DNA of 64,000 nucleotides, taken from assembly GCF_900105185.1 (NCBI RefSeq), contig NZ_FNTJ01000001.1, positions 62,001 to 126,000 on the forward strand, given 5' to 3'. Numbering within the stretch: the stretch's first letter is position 1; every line of letters begins with the position of its first letter. Both the position numbers and the translations under genes were made by a program. The stretch is from Pseudomonas saponiphila. Its GTDB lineage: Bacteria; Pseudomonadota; Gammaproteobacteria; Pseudomonadales; Pseudomonadaceae. The notes beneath the pieces were generated by a model. The model had not been told where the DNA came from, did no database searches, and saw nothing but the letters and a program-made list of their open reading frames with translations. This document shows positions 51,860-59,432 of this stretch, piece by piece.

Positions 51860-53251
51860 TTACGCGTGCTCCAGCTCCGAATGTTCATCGGCGTCCAGCA
51901 GCGCCTTGTCGGTCTGCTGCATCACCTGGCTGGTGATGGCGCCGGCGGTCATCGAACCGCTGACGTTCAGCGCCGTGCGGCCCATGTCGATCAGCGGTTC
52001 CACGGAAATCAGCAGCGCCACCAGCGACACCGGCAAGCCCATGGCCGGTAGCACGATCAGCGCGGCGAAGGTTGCGCCACCGCCCACGCCCGCCACGCCG
52101 GCGGAACTCAAAGTGACGATGGCCACCAGGGTGGCGATCCACAGCGGGTCCAGCGGGTTGATGCCCACGGTTGGGGCGACCATCACCGCGAGCATCGCCG
52201 GGTACAGGCCGGCGCAGCCATTCTGGCCAATGGTGGCGCCGAACGAGGCGGCAAAGCTGGCGATGGACTGGGGAATGCCCAGGCGCCGGGTCTGGGCTTC
52301 GATGCTCAGGGGAATGCTGGCGGCGCTGGAGCGACTGGTGAAGGCGAAGGTCAGTACCGGCCAGACCTTGCGAAAGAAGCGCAGCGGGTTGATCCCGGCC
52401 AGGGCGACCAGCAGGCCGTGGACCACGAACATCAGGCCCAGGCCGATGTAGGACACCACCACGAAACTGCCGAGCTTGATGATGTCCTGCAGGTTGGAGC
52501 CGGCCACTACCTTGGTCATCAGCGCCAGCACGCCATAGGGGGTCAGTTTCATCACCAGGCGCACCAGGCGCATCACCCAGGCTTGCAGGGTGTCGATGGC
52601 GTTGAGCACTTTCTGGCCTTTGTCGGCGTCATCCTTGAACAGCTGCAGCGCGGCCATGCCGAGGAAGGCGGCGAAGATCACCACGCTGATGATCGAGGTC
52701 GGCTTGGCCCGGGCCAGGTCGGCGAAAGGGTTCTGCGGGATGAACGACAGCAGCAGCTGCGGCACGTTGAGGTCGGCGACCTTGCCCGCGTAATCGCTCT
52801 GGATCACTTGCAGGCGGGCCATCTCCTGGGTGCCGGCCACCAGCCCTTCGGCGCTCAGGCCGAACAGGTTGGTCAGGCCGATGCCCACCAGCGCGGCGAT
52901 GGCGGTGGTGAACAGCAGGGTGCCGATGGTCAGGAAGCTGATCTTGCCCAGGGACGAGGCGTTGTGCAGGCGGGCCACGGCGCTGAGGATCGAGGCGAAC
53001 ACCAGGGGAATCACGATCATCTGCAGCAACTGCACGTAGCCATTGCCCACCAGGTCGAACCAGCCGATGGAGGCCTTGAGCACCGGGTGGCCGGCGCCGT
53101 AGAGGCTGTGCAGGGCAATGCCGAAGACCACGCCCAGCACCAGGGCCAGCAGGACCTTCTTGGCCAGGCTCCAAGTCGTGTGGCGGGTTTGTGCCAGGCC
53201 CAGCAGCAGGGCCAGGAACACCAGCAGGTTGAGGATCAGCGGCAGATTCAT
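51860..53251 (-). CDS. tcyP: L-cystine symporter, TcyP/YdjN-like (DAACS family)
   Basis: Predicted 463 aa membrane protein. The start [24 protein letters not shown] and following [18 protein letters not shown] closely resemble E. coli YdjN/TcyP. Typical DAACS features include the serine-rich hairpin [13 protein letters not shown] and the [17 protein letters not shown] segment. It should import cystine with sodium or protons. The substrate is inferred from similarity; a dicarboxylate role is less likely. Confidence 0.85.
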   Translation of the reverse strand: MNLPLILNLLVFLALLLGLAQTRHTTWSLAKKVLLALVLGVVFGIALHSLYGAGHPVLKASIGWFDLVGNGYVQLLQMIVIPLVFASILSAVARLHNASSLGKISFLTIGTLLFTTAIAALVGIGLTNLFGLSAEGLVAGTQEMARLQVIQSDYAGKVADLNVPQLLLSFIPQNPFADLARAKPTSIISVVIFAAFLGMAALQLFKDDADKGQKVLNAIDTLQAWVMRLVRLVMKLTPYGVLALMTKVVAGSNLQDIIKLGSFVVVSYIGLGLMFVVHGLLVALAGINPLRFFRKVWPVLTFAFTSRSSAASIPLSIEAQTRRLGIPQSIASFAASFGATIGQNGCAGLYPAMLAVMVAPTVGINPLDPLWIATLVAIVTLSSAGVAGVGGGATFAALIVLPAMGLPVSLVALLISVEPLIDMGRTALNVSGSMTAGAITSQVMQQTDKALLDADEHSELEHA

Positions 53252-53492
53252 TGGGACTCCGATAAGACTTGTGCCAATCGCGGCTCTGGCGATTGCGAAC
53301 CGGCAAGCCTAACAGCTTGAAATCTAATGAATTAATAACGATATCGCATGGCAACTGTCGTTTTTGGAATAAGCCGCTGACGCTCAGGCGCATGTGGCTG
53401 GCGCTCTCGGGACGCAAGCGGTCGCGTGGAGACGAGAACTGTCACAGGGATTTGTTAGCGTCGAAGGCTTTCACTCAGGGAGAAAACCGTCG

Positions 53493-54548
53493 ATGAAACT
53501 TGCTCCGAAATTGCTCGCCGTTGCACTCTGCCTGGGCCTCGCCGGCCAGGCCCTGGCCACCGAGTTGAAGCATTGGCCCGCTGAGCAGGCCAAGCAGCTG
53601 GACGCGATGATCGCGGCCAACGCCCACAAGGGCAACTTCGCGGTGTTCGACATGGACAACACCAGCTACCGCTACGACCTGGAAGAGTCCCTGCTGCCCT
53701 TCATGGAAAACAAGGGGCTGATCACCCGCGACACCCTCGACCCGTCGCTCAAGCTGATCCCGTTCAAGGACACCGCCGAGTACAAGGAAAGCCTGTTCAG
53801 CTACTACTACCGCCTGTGTGAAATCGACGACATGGTCTGCTACCCCTGGGTGGCGCAGGTGTTCTCCGGCTTCACTCTCAAGGAGCTCAAGGGCTACGTC
53901 GATGAGCTGATGGCCTCCGGCAAGCCGGTGCCGAGCACTTATTACGACGGCGATGTGGTCAAGACCATCGAGGTCAACCCGCCCAAGGTCTTCACCGGCC
54001 AGGCCGAGCTTTACAACAAGCTGATGGAGAACGGCATCGAGGTCTACGTGATGACCGCCGCTTCCGAAGAACTGGTGCGCATGGTCGCCGCCGACCCCAA
54101 GTACGGCTACAACGTCAAGCCGCAGAACGTCATCGGCGTGACCACCCTGCTCAAGGACCGCAAGACCGGCGCCCTGACCACCGCGCGCAAACAGATCACC
54201 GACGGCAAGTATGACGAGCAGGCCAACCTCGGCCTGGAACTGACGCCGTACCTGTGGACCCCGGCTACCTGGATGGCGGGCAAGCACGCGGCGATCCTGA
54301 CCTACATCGACGAGTGGAAGAAACCGGTACTGGTGGGCGGCGACACCCCGACCAGCGACGGCTACATGCTGTTTCATGGCGTGGACGTGGCCAAGGGCGG
54401 CATCCACCTGTGGATCAACCGCAAGGACAAGTACATGACCCAGCTCAACGGCATGATGGCCAAGCATGCCGCGGCCCAGGCCAAGGAAGGCCTGCCGGTG
54501 ACGGCCGACAAGAACTGGGTGATCGTCAAGCCCGAAGACATCCAGTAG
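53493..54548 (+). CDS. periplasmic HAD-family phosphatase, phosphorylcholine phosphatase-like (PchP)
   Basis: Predicted 351 aa with signal peptide ending near GQALA (residue 22). HAD motifs are FDMDNTSYRYD (Asp53, Asp55), TAASEE and GGDTPTSDGY, matching the PchP pattern of Pseudomonas. It should release phosphate from phosphorylcholine or related phosphoesters in the periplasm. ATG 53493 follows GGGAGAAA. The TAG stop (54546-54548) falls within the first base pairs of a REPIN array, so the C-terminus abuts repeat DNA. Confidence 0.82.
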   Translation: MKLAPKLLAVALCLGLAGQALATELKHWPAEQAKQLDAMIAANAHKGNFAVFDMDNTSYRYDLEESLLPFMENKGLITRDTLDPSLKLIPFKDTAEYKESLFSYYYRLCEIDDMVCYPWVAQVFSGFTLKELKGYVDELMASGKPVPSTYYDGDVVKTIEVNPPKVFTGQAELYNKLMENGIEVYVMTAASEELVRMVAADPKYGYNVKPQNVIGVTTLLKDRKTGALTTARKQITDGKYDEQANLGLELTPYLWTPATWMAGKHAAILTYIDEWKKPVLVGGDTPTSDGYMLFHGVDVAKGGIHLWINRKDKYMTQLNGMMAKHAAAQAKEGLPVTADKNWVIVKPEDIQ

Positions 54549-55034
54549 GAGCCGGCTCACCGGCGAACAGGCCGTAGGGCCGTGTGGCGCTCTTGTGGGC
54601 GTCTTCGCTGGCAAGCCAGCTCCTACGGACGCAACCGCCATTATTTGTAGGAGCCGGCTTGCCGGCGAACAGGCCGTAGGGCCGTGTGGCGCTCTTGCGG
54701 GCGCCTTCGCTGGCAAGCCAGCTCCTACGGACGCAACCGCCATTATTTGTAGGAGCCGGCTCGCCGGCGAACAGGCCGTCGGGTCGGGTGGCGCTCTTGT
54801 GGGCGCCTTCGCTGGCAAGCCAGCTCCTACGGACGCAACCGCCATTATTTGTAGGAGCCGGCTTGCCGGCGAACAGGCCGTAGGGCCGTGTGGCGCTCTT
54901 GCGGGCGCCTTCGCTGGCAAGCCAGCTCCTACGGACGCAACCGCCATTATTTGTAGGAGCCGGCTCGCCGGCGAACAGGCCGTAGTGCCGTGTGGCGCTC
55001 TTGCTGGCGTCTTCGCTGGCAAGCCAGCTCCTAC
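54545..55034. repeat. tandem REPIN array, 102-bp period, five copies
   Basis: Five 82-bp REPINs start at 54545, 54647, 54749, 54851 and 54953, separated by a constant 20-bp linker ending in CGCCATTATTT. Each has GTAGGAGCCGGC..GCCGGCGAA on the left and TTCGCTGGCAAGCCAGC on the right. Because 102 is divisible by 3, both strands stay open across the array and give false ORFs. Copies differ by a few substitutions (for example GTCGGGTCGGGT in copy 3). Confidence 0.95.
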
Positions 55035-55072
55035 GTCCAGGAACTAGCGCAATGGGCGGCGAATGTTTCAAC

Positions 55073-55102
55073 TTGTGACCGCCAAACCCCCTCTGCCATA
55101 AT
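55073..55102 (+). promoter_or_regulatory. candidate sigma-70 promoter of the MBOAT cassette
   Basis: TTGTGA (55073-55078) and CATAAT (55097-55102) are separated by 18 bp, 63 bp before the MBOAT start and just outside the REPIN array. Both hexamers are near consensus. Confidence 0.5.
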
Positions 55103-55164
55103 CGCGCCCGTTTCCTGTCCCCGCCTGCTCTCCCTTGTGCCGGGTTTATCCCCGTCTGCACGTA

Positions 55165-56577
55165 ATGGACTACGTTGTGAGCTATCTCTCGATCGAATTC
55201 GGCCTCTGTTTCATCCTGTTCTTCATTCTGTATTGGGGCCTGGGCTTCAGCCTGCGTTTGCAGAATGCCCTGTTGCTGGTCGCCAGCTACGCGATCCTCG
55301 CTAGCTTCAGCCTGAACTTCCTCTACATCCTGCTGGGCTACACGGCCCTGGTGTACCTGCTCGGCCTGTTGAGCCAGCGTTACCCCGGCAGGGGCTGGGT
55401 CAATGGCCTGATGCTGTTGCTGGTGCTGGGGGCCTTCTACCTGTTCAAGTACCAGGACTTCTTCACCAGCGCGGTGCAGAACGCCTTCGCCCAGTTTGGC
55501 GTGGAGGTGTCGCTGCCGCTGCTGGAGGTGCTCCTACCGGTGGGGCTGTCGTTCTATGCCTTCCACTCGGTCAGCTACCTGGTATCGATCAATCGCCGGG
55601 AGTTGACCCCGGGCTCGCCCTTCGACCTGGCGCTGTACCTGGCGTTCTTCCCCAGCCTGATCGCCGGCCCGGTGAACCGGGCGATCCCGATGCTGGAGCA
55701 GATCAACCCGCCGCAGCTGCGCCAGGTGCTGGAGCCGCAACGGGCCCTAGGCCTGATCGCGGTGGCGGTGGTCAAGCTGTTCTTCCTCAGTTCCTGGCTG
55801 GCCAACGAGTGGGTCGACCCGGTGTTCGACAGCCCGGTGGCGTTCTCGGCCGAGCAGATCCTGCGGGCGGTCTACGGCTATTCGTTCCTGATCTACTTCA
55901 ACTTCAGCGGCTACACCGACCTGGTGACCGGCATCGCCCTGTTGCTGGGCTTCCGCCTGCCGCTGAACTTCAACTACCCCTATGCGGCGCGCAATCTCAA
56001 GGAGTTCTGGGGGCGCTGGCACATCAGCCTGTCGACCTTTATCCGTGACTACGTGTACATCCCCCTGGGGGGCAACCGCGGCCCGGTGTGGCGCGGCAAC
56101 CTGAACATGCTGCTGGCCATGCTGATCTCCGGCTTGTGGCACGGCGCCAGCGCCAACTTCATCATCTGGGGCGCGCTGCATGGCGTGGGCCTGGCGCTGT
56201 ACAAGTTCTGCAGCCCGCTGCTGGCCCGGGGCCCGCGCTGGATCGGTTCGGACCTGGCGGCCCGCCTGCTGACCTTCCACTACGTGGCACTGGCCTGGAT
56301 CTTCTTCCGCTGCGCGACCTTGTCCGATGCCATGGACATGCTCAGCGGCCTGGGCGGCCTGTCCTTCAGCGGGTTGGCCGGCAGCGCCCTGAGCCTGCTG
56401 GGCTGCCTGCTGTTCGTTGCGTTCTACCCACGGATCGTGGCGCTGCTGCAGCGCCTGTTCACGGCCGCCACCAGCTTGCCGTGGCTGTTCTATCCAGTGC
56501 CGTTGGGGCTGTTCATCTGCGTGGTCATCTTCGCCTCACCGTCGGGCGTGCCGGGGTTCATTTATGCCAGCTTCTAA
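55165..56577 (+). CDS. MBOAT-family O-acyltransferase (AlgI-like)
   Basis: Predicted 470 aa integral membrane protein with about eleven helices. AlgI/PatA-type motifs are FNFSGYTD, the FWGRWHISLSTFIRDYVYIPLGG signature (split around 281-303) and the catalytic-site His326 in SGLWHGAS, with H340 close by. It should carry acetyl groups from the cytoplasm across the membrane. ATG 55165 starts MDYVVSYLSIEFG; the TTG at 55135 is less likely. It overlaps the DUF459 gene by 14 bp. No alginate genes are nearby, so the acceptor is unknown. Confidence 0.88.
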   Translation: MDYVVSYLSIEFGLCFILFFILYWGLGFSLRLQNALLLVASYAILASFSLNFLYILLGYTALVYLLGLLSQRYPGRGWVNGLMLLLVLGAFYLFKYQDFFTSAVQNAFAQFGVEVSLPLLEVLLPVGLSFYAFHSVSYLVSINRRELTPGSPFDLALYLAFFPSLIAGPVNRAIPMLEQINPPQLRQVLEPQRALGLIAVAVVKLFFLSSWLANEWVDPVFDSPVAFSAEQILRAVYGYSFLIYFNFSGYTDLVTGIALLLGFRLPLNFNYPYAARNLKEFWGRWHISLSTFIRDYVYIPLGGNRGPVWRGNLNMLLAMLISGLWHGASANFIIWGALHGVGLALYKFCSPLLARGPRWIGSDLAARLLTFHYVALAWIFFRCATLSDAMDMLSGLGGLSFSGLAGSALSLLGCLLFVAFYPRIVALLQRLFTAATSLPWLFYPVPLGLFICVVIFASPSGVPGFIYASF

Positions 56578-57721
56578 GCGTTCGCCCTTGTCGGTCAGCC
56601 TCGGCAGTGCAGCCAAGGTGTTTTACGCCCTGGTGGTGACCAGCCTGTTGCTGGTGTGGTTCAACCAGCAGTCGATCCGCCTCTACTGCCAGCAGAAGTA
56701 TCACGATGACTGCGAGATCCCGGGGCTGTCGCAGAACCCGCAGTGGCGCTTTGGCGCCCAGCTCAACCAGGCACTGGAGAATGCCCGGGTGGCCTTTGTC
56801 GGCAGCTTTGCCGCCACGGCCGACCTGACGGTGGCCCAGGCCGAAGCGGCGACGGACGACGAGCCGCAGCCGTTGCCCAAGGTCGCCGCCGCGCCGGTGC
56901 CGGAGCATCCGCCGCTGAGCGCCGCCCATTCTGCCCCCGCTCATGCCGCGCCCGCCCATGCGGCTCCCCAGGCCCCGACCCCGGTTGCCTCGCAGCCGGT
57001 GGCCGTGGCTGCGCCGCTTAGCCATGGGCCCAAGGCCCAGCAGGCAGGCGTGGCGCCGCTGATGGCCAGCCTGGCCACTGGCGACGAGGTGTTCTTTGTC
57101 GGTGACTCGCTGATGCAGGGCGTGGCGCCGCACATGGCCAACACCCTGCGCAAGCGCTACAACGTCAAGAGCCTGAACCTCAGCAAACAGAGCACCGGCC
57201 TTGCCTATCCGAGCTTTTTCAACTGGCCCAAGACCGTTGAGAGCACCCTGGCCAGCAACCCGAATATCCGTCTGATGGTGATCTTCCTCGGTCCCAACGA
57301 CCCGTGGGACATGCCGGTGGCCAAGGGCAAACCGTTCCTGCGTTTCAAGACCCCGGACTGGGAAGAGGCCTATCGCCAGCGCATCGATTCGATCCTCGAC
57401 ACCGCCCAGGCCCACAATGTGCAAGTGATCTGGGTCGGCCCGCCGAACATGGAGAAGCCCAAGCTGTCTACGGCAATGGCTTATCTGAGCGACCTGTACA
57501 AGAGCCAGATCGAGCGCTATCAGCAGCATTTCGTCTCGGCCAACGAGATTCTCGGTTACCAGAACGACGAGTTTTCCTATTACCGCACCACCGGCGACGG
57601 CAAGAAGGTCAAGACCCGGGTCGATGACGGTATCCATTTCACCACCACTGGGCAGAAGCTGATCGCTGAGCGTGTGATCTCGCTGATCAACTTCCCCAGC
57701 CAACAATTGACGGAGCACTGA
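56564..57721 (+). CDS. membrane-anchored DUF459 SGNH-fold hydrolase/acetyltransferase
   Basis: Predicted 385 aa. One helix (about 17-33) anchors the protein; an Ala/Pro/His-rich linker (about 100-160, with PAHAAPAHAAP) leads to a periplasmic SGNH domain. Nucleophile Ser182 is in FFVGDSLMQG, the Asn block is FLGPNDPWD, and the catalytic Asp/His are in DDGIHFTTTG. Proteins of this type partner MBOAT carriers and place or remove O-acetyl groups on glycans. The ATG at 56564 lies inside the MBOAT gene end. Glycan identity unknown. Confidence 0.83.
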   Translation: MPASKRSPLSVSLGSAAKVFYALVVTSLLLVWFNQQSIRLYCQQKYHDDCEIPGLSQNPQWRFGAQLNQALENARVAFVGSFAATADLTVAQAEAATDDEPQPLPKVAAAPVPEHPPLSAAHSAPAHAAPAHAAPQAPTPVASQPVAVAAPLSHGPKAQQAGVAPLMASLATGDEVFFVGDSLMQGVAPHMANTLRKRYNVKSLNLSKQSTGLAYPSFFNWPKTVESTLASNPNIRLMVIFLGPNDPWDMPVAKGKPFLRFKTPDWEEAYRQRIDSILDTAQAHNVQVIWVGPPNMEKPKLSTAMAYLSDLYKSQIERYQQHFVSANEILGYQNDEFSYYRTTGDGKKVKTRVDDGIHFTTTGQKLIAERVISLINFPSQQLTEH

Positions 57722-57722
57722 T

Positions 57723-58946
57723 ATGGGGCGACTGCAAGGCATTGCGCTGTTGCTGGGCATCACCTTGCTGAGCAGTTGCAGCCCGACCACCGAGGTCCAG
57801 GCCACTCCGGCCTCGGCCCTGGCGCGGTCCGGGAGCGGCACCAAGAAAGTCGTGACCACCGGCACCGACCCGAACCTGGCACTGCTGGCGCGCAAGTTCA
57901 GTACCTCCGACCGCACGCCCATCAACATCGTGCAACTGGGTGACTCCCACACCGCCGCCGACCTGTTCAGCGGCGAGATGCGGCGCCTGCTGCAAGCGCA
58001 GTACGGCGATGGCGGCATCGGTTTCGTGGCGGCCACGCCGGTGCCCGGCACCCGCTATGAGCGAGTGATCCTGGGTGCGGCCAAGCGCCAGTGGTCCCTG
58101 GTGTCGGCGCGCAACCAGCAGAGCAACCAGTTTCCCCTGGGCGGCTACCTGTCGCTGCCGATGACTCCGGGAGCCCGGGTGCACATCGCCGAGCGCCAGC
58201 CGAGCAACCAGCAGTACCGGATTTCCGCGCTGTACCAGGCGTCCAGCAACAACACCCTGACCGCCCGGGACAACCTCAATAAAAGCAGCCGCATGCTGGC
58301 CGCCACCGGTGGACAGTGGCGCTTCAGTCCGCCGTTCAACAACCTGACCCTGCCCCTGGACCTGAACGTGGCCAACAACCAGGGCCTGGCCCTGGGCGGC
58401 TGGAACATCCTCGGGCAGAAGAGCGCCGGGGTGATCTATTCCGCCCTGGGCATCAATGGCGCGCGTCTGGACGTGCTGGACAAGTGGCAGCCCGGTTGGC
58501 TGGAAACCCTCAAGGCTTTGCGTCCGGACATGGTGGTGCTGGCCTACGGCACCAACGAAGCCTTTGATGACGACCTGGACCTGCAGCTCTACCGCAGCCA
58601 GTTGCAGGAGAAAGTCGCGCTGCTGCGCAAGAACCTGCCCAAGAGCGTGATCCTGCTAGTAGGGCCGCCGGACTCCATCAAACGCCGCAATGCCGGCAGC
58701 TGCGCGGCTTCCCAGCCGCAACCGCTGCGGCAGATCGTGCAGATCCAGAAGGATGTGGCGAAGACCAGCCGCACCCTGTTCTGGGACTGGCAGGCCTTCA
58801 TGGGGGGCGACTGCTCCATCAGCAAATGGCAGGGCAGTGACCTGGCGCGCAACGACCTGGTGCACCTGACCGCCGACGGCTACCGCAAGAGCGCCGACGG
58901 CCTGTACCGCTTCCTGCGCGGGCAGTTGGGCGAACGCATGCCCTGA
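57723..58946 (+). CDS. SGNH/GDSL-type lipoprotein, second hydrolase of the acetylation cassette
   Basis: Predicted 407 aa with a lipoprotein signal peptide and lipobox LLSSC (Cys19; position +2 is Ser, compatible with outer-membrane sorting). Block I is VQLGDSHTAAD (Ser75, followed by His rather than Leu), block III contains AYGTNEAFDD, and the C-terminal catalytic pair is NDLVHLTADGY. The middle part (about 120-220) has a beta-rich insert like PatB-type or carbohydrate-binding modules. It starts 1 bp after the DUF459 stop. Probable outer-membrane esterase or acetyltransferase. Confidence 0.82.
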   Translation: MGRLQGIALLLGITLLSSCSPTTEVQATPASALARSGSGTKKVVTTGTDPNLALLARKFSTSDRTPINIVQLGDSHTAADLFSGEMRRLLQAQYGDGGIGFVAATPVPGTRYERVILGAAKRQWSLVSARNQQSNQFPLGGYLSLPMTPGARVHIAERQPSNQQYRISALYQASSNNTLTARDNLNKSSRMLAATGGQWRFSPPFNNLTLPLDLNVANNQGLALGGWNILGQKSAGVIYSALGINGARLDVLDKWQPGWLETLKALRPDMVVLAYGTNEAFDDDLDLQLYRSQLQEKVALLRKNLPKSVILLVGPPDSIKRRNAGSCAASQPQPLRQIVQIQKDVAKTSRTLFWDWQAFMGGDCSISKWQGSDLARNDLVHLTADGYRKSADGLYRFLRGQLGERMP

Positions 58947-58963
58947 CAGCCCGGAACCGGCAC

Positions 58964-59380
58964 CTACGGTGGTGGTGCCAACACCCTAATTGCTTTTGTA
59001 GGAGCTGGCTTGCCAGCGAAGGCGTTCTCAAGGGCGATGCAAGGCTCCAAGGCCCATTCGCCGGCAAGCCGGCTCCTACGGTGGTGGTGCCAACACCCCG
59101 AATGCTGCTGTAGGAGCTGGCTTGCCAGCGAAGGCGTCCGCAAGGGCGATGCAAGGTTCCAAGGCCCATTCGCCGGCAAGCCGGCTCCCACGGTGGCGGC
59201 GCCACCACCTCGAATGCTGCTGTAGGAGCTGGCTTGCCAGCGAAGGCGCCCGTGAGGGCGATGCAAGGTTCCAAGGCCCATTCGCCGGCAAGCCGGCTCC
59301 TACGGTGGTGGTGCCAACACTCTAATTGCTTTTGTAGGAGCTGGCTTGCCAGCGAAGGCGCCCGAGAGGGCGATGCAAGG
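58964..59380. repeat. tandem REPIN array, 112-bp period (three full copies plus partial ends)
   Basis: 82-bp REPINs at 58998-59079, 59110-59191 and 59222-59303, plus a truncated fourth at 59334-59380, are spaced by a 30-bp linker (GGTGGTGGTGCCAACACC type). A leading partial CCTAC plus linker (58963-58997) shows an older fourth unit. Arms are inverted relative to the other two arrays: CTGGCTTGCCAG on the left, CCGGCAAGCCGG on the right. The array ends next to the ilvD terminator. Confidence 0.93.
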
Positions 59381-59386
59381 TCAAAA

Positions 59387-59413
59387 AAATGCCCCGCACT
59401 TGGCGGGGCATTT
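59387..59413 (-). terminator. ilvD intrinsic terminator
   Basis: AAATGCCCCGC (59387-59397) and GCGGGGCATTT (59403-59413) form an 11-bp stem with a 5-base loop. Read on the minus strand the stem is followed by a T-run (from AAAAAAA at 59383), as expected for termination of ilvD. Confidence 0.88.
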
Positions 59414-59432
59414 TCATTTCAGGGCGATGCGA

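Noticed and set aside
54545..55034. CRISPR array
   Set aside because: The repeating unit is a paired REP palindrome and the linker is itself identical in each copy rather than unique; no cas genes nearby.
54526..55161. Long open frames on both strands with repeated GLPAKAP / RSWLASEG motifs
   Set aside because: They are translations of the REPIN array. The period is 102 bp, a multiple of three, so frames remain open by construction. No ribosome-binding site and no homology expected.
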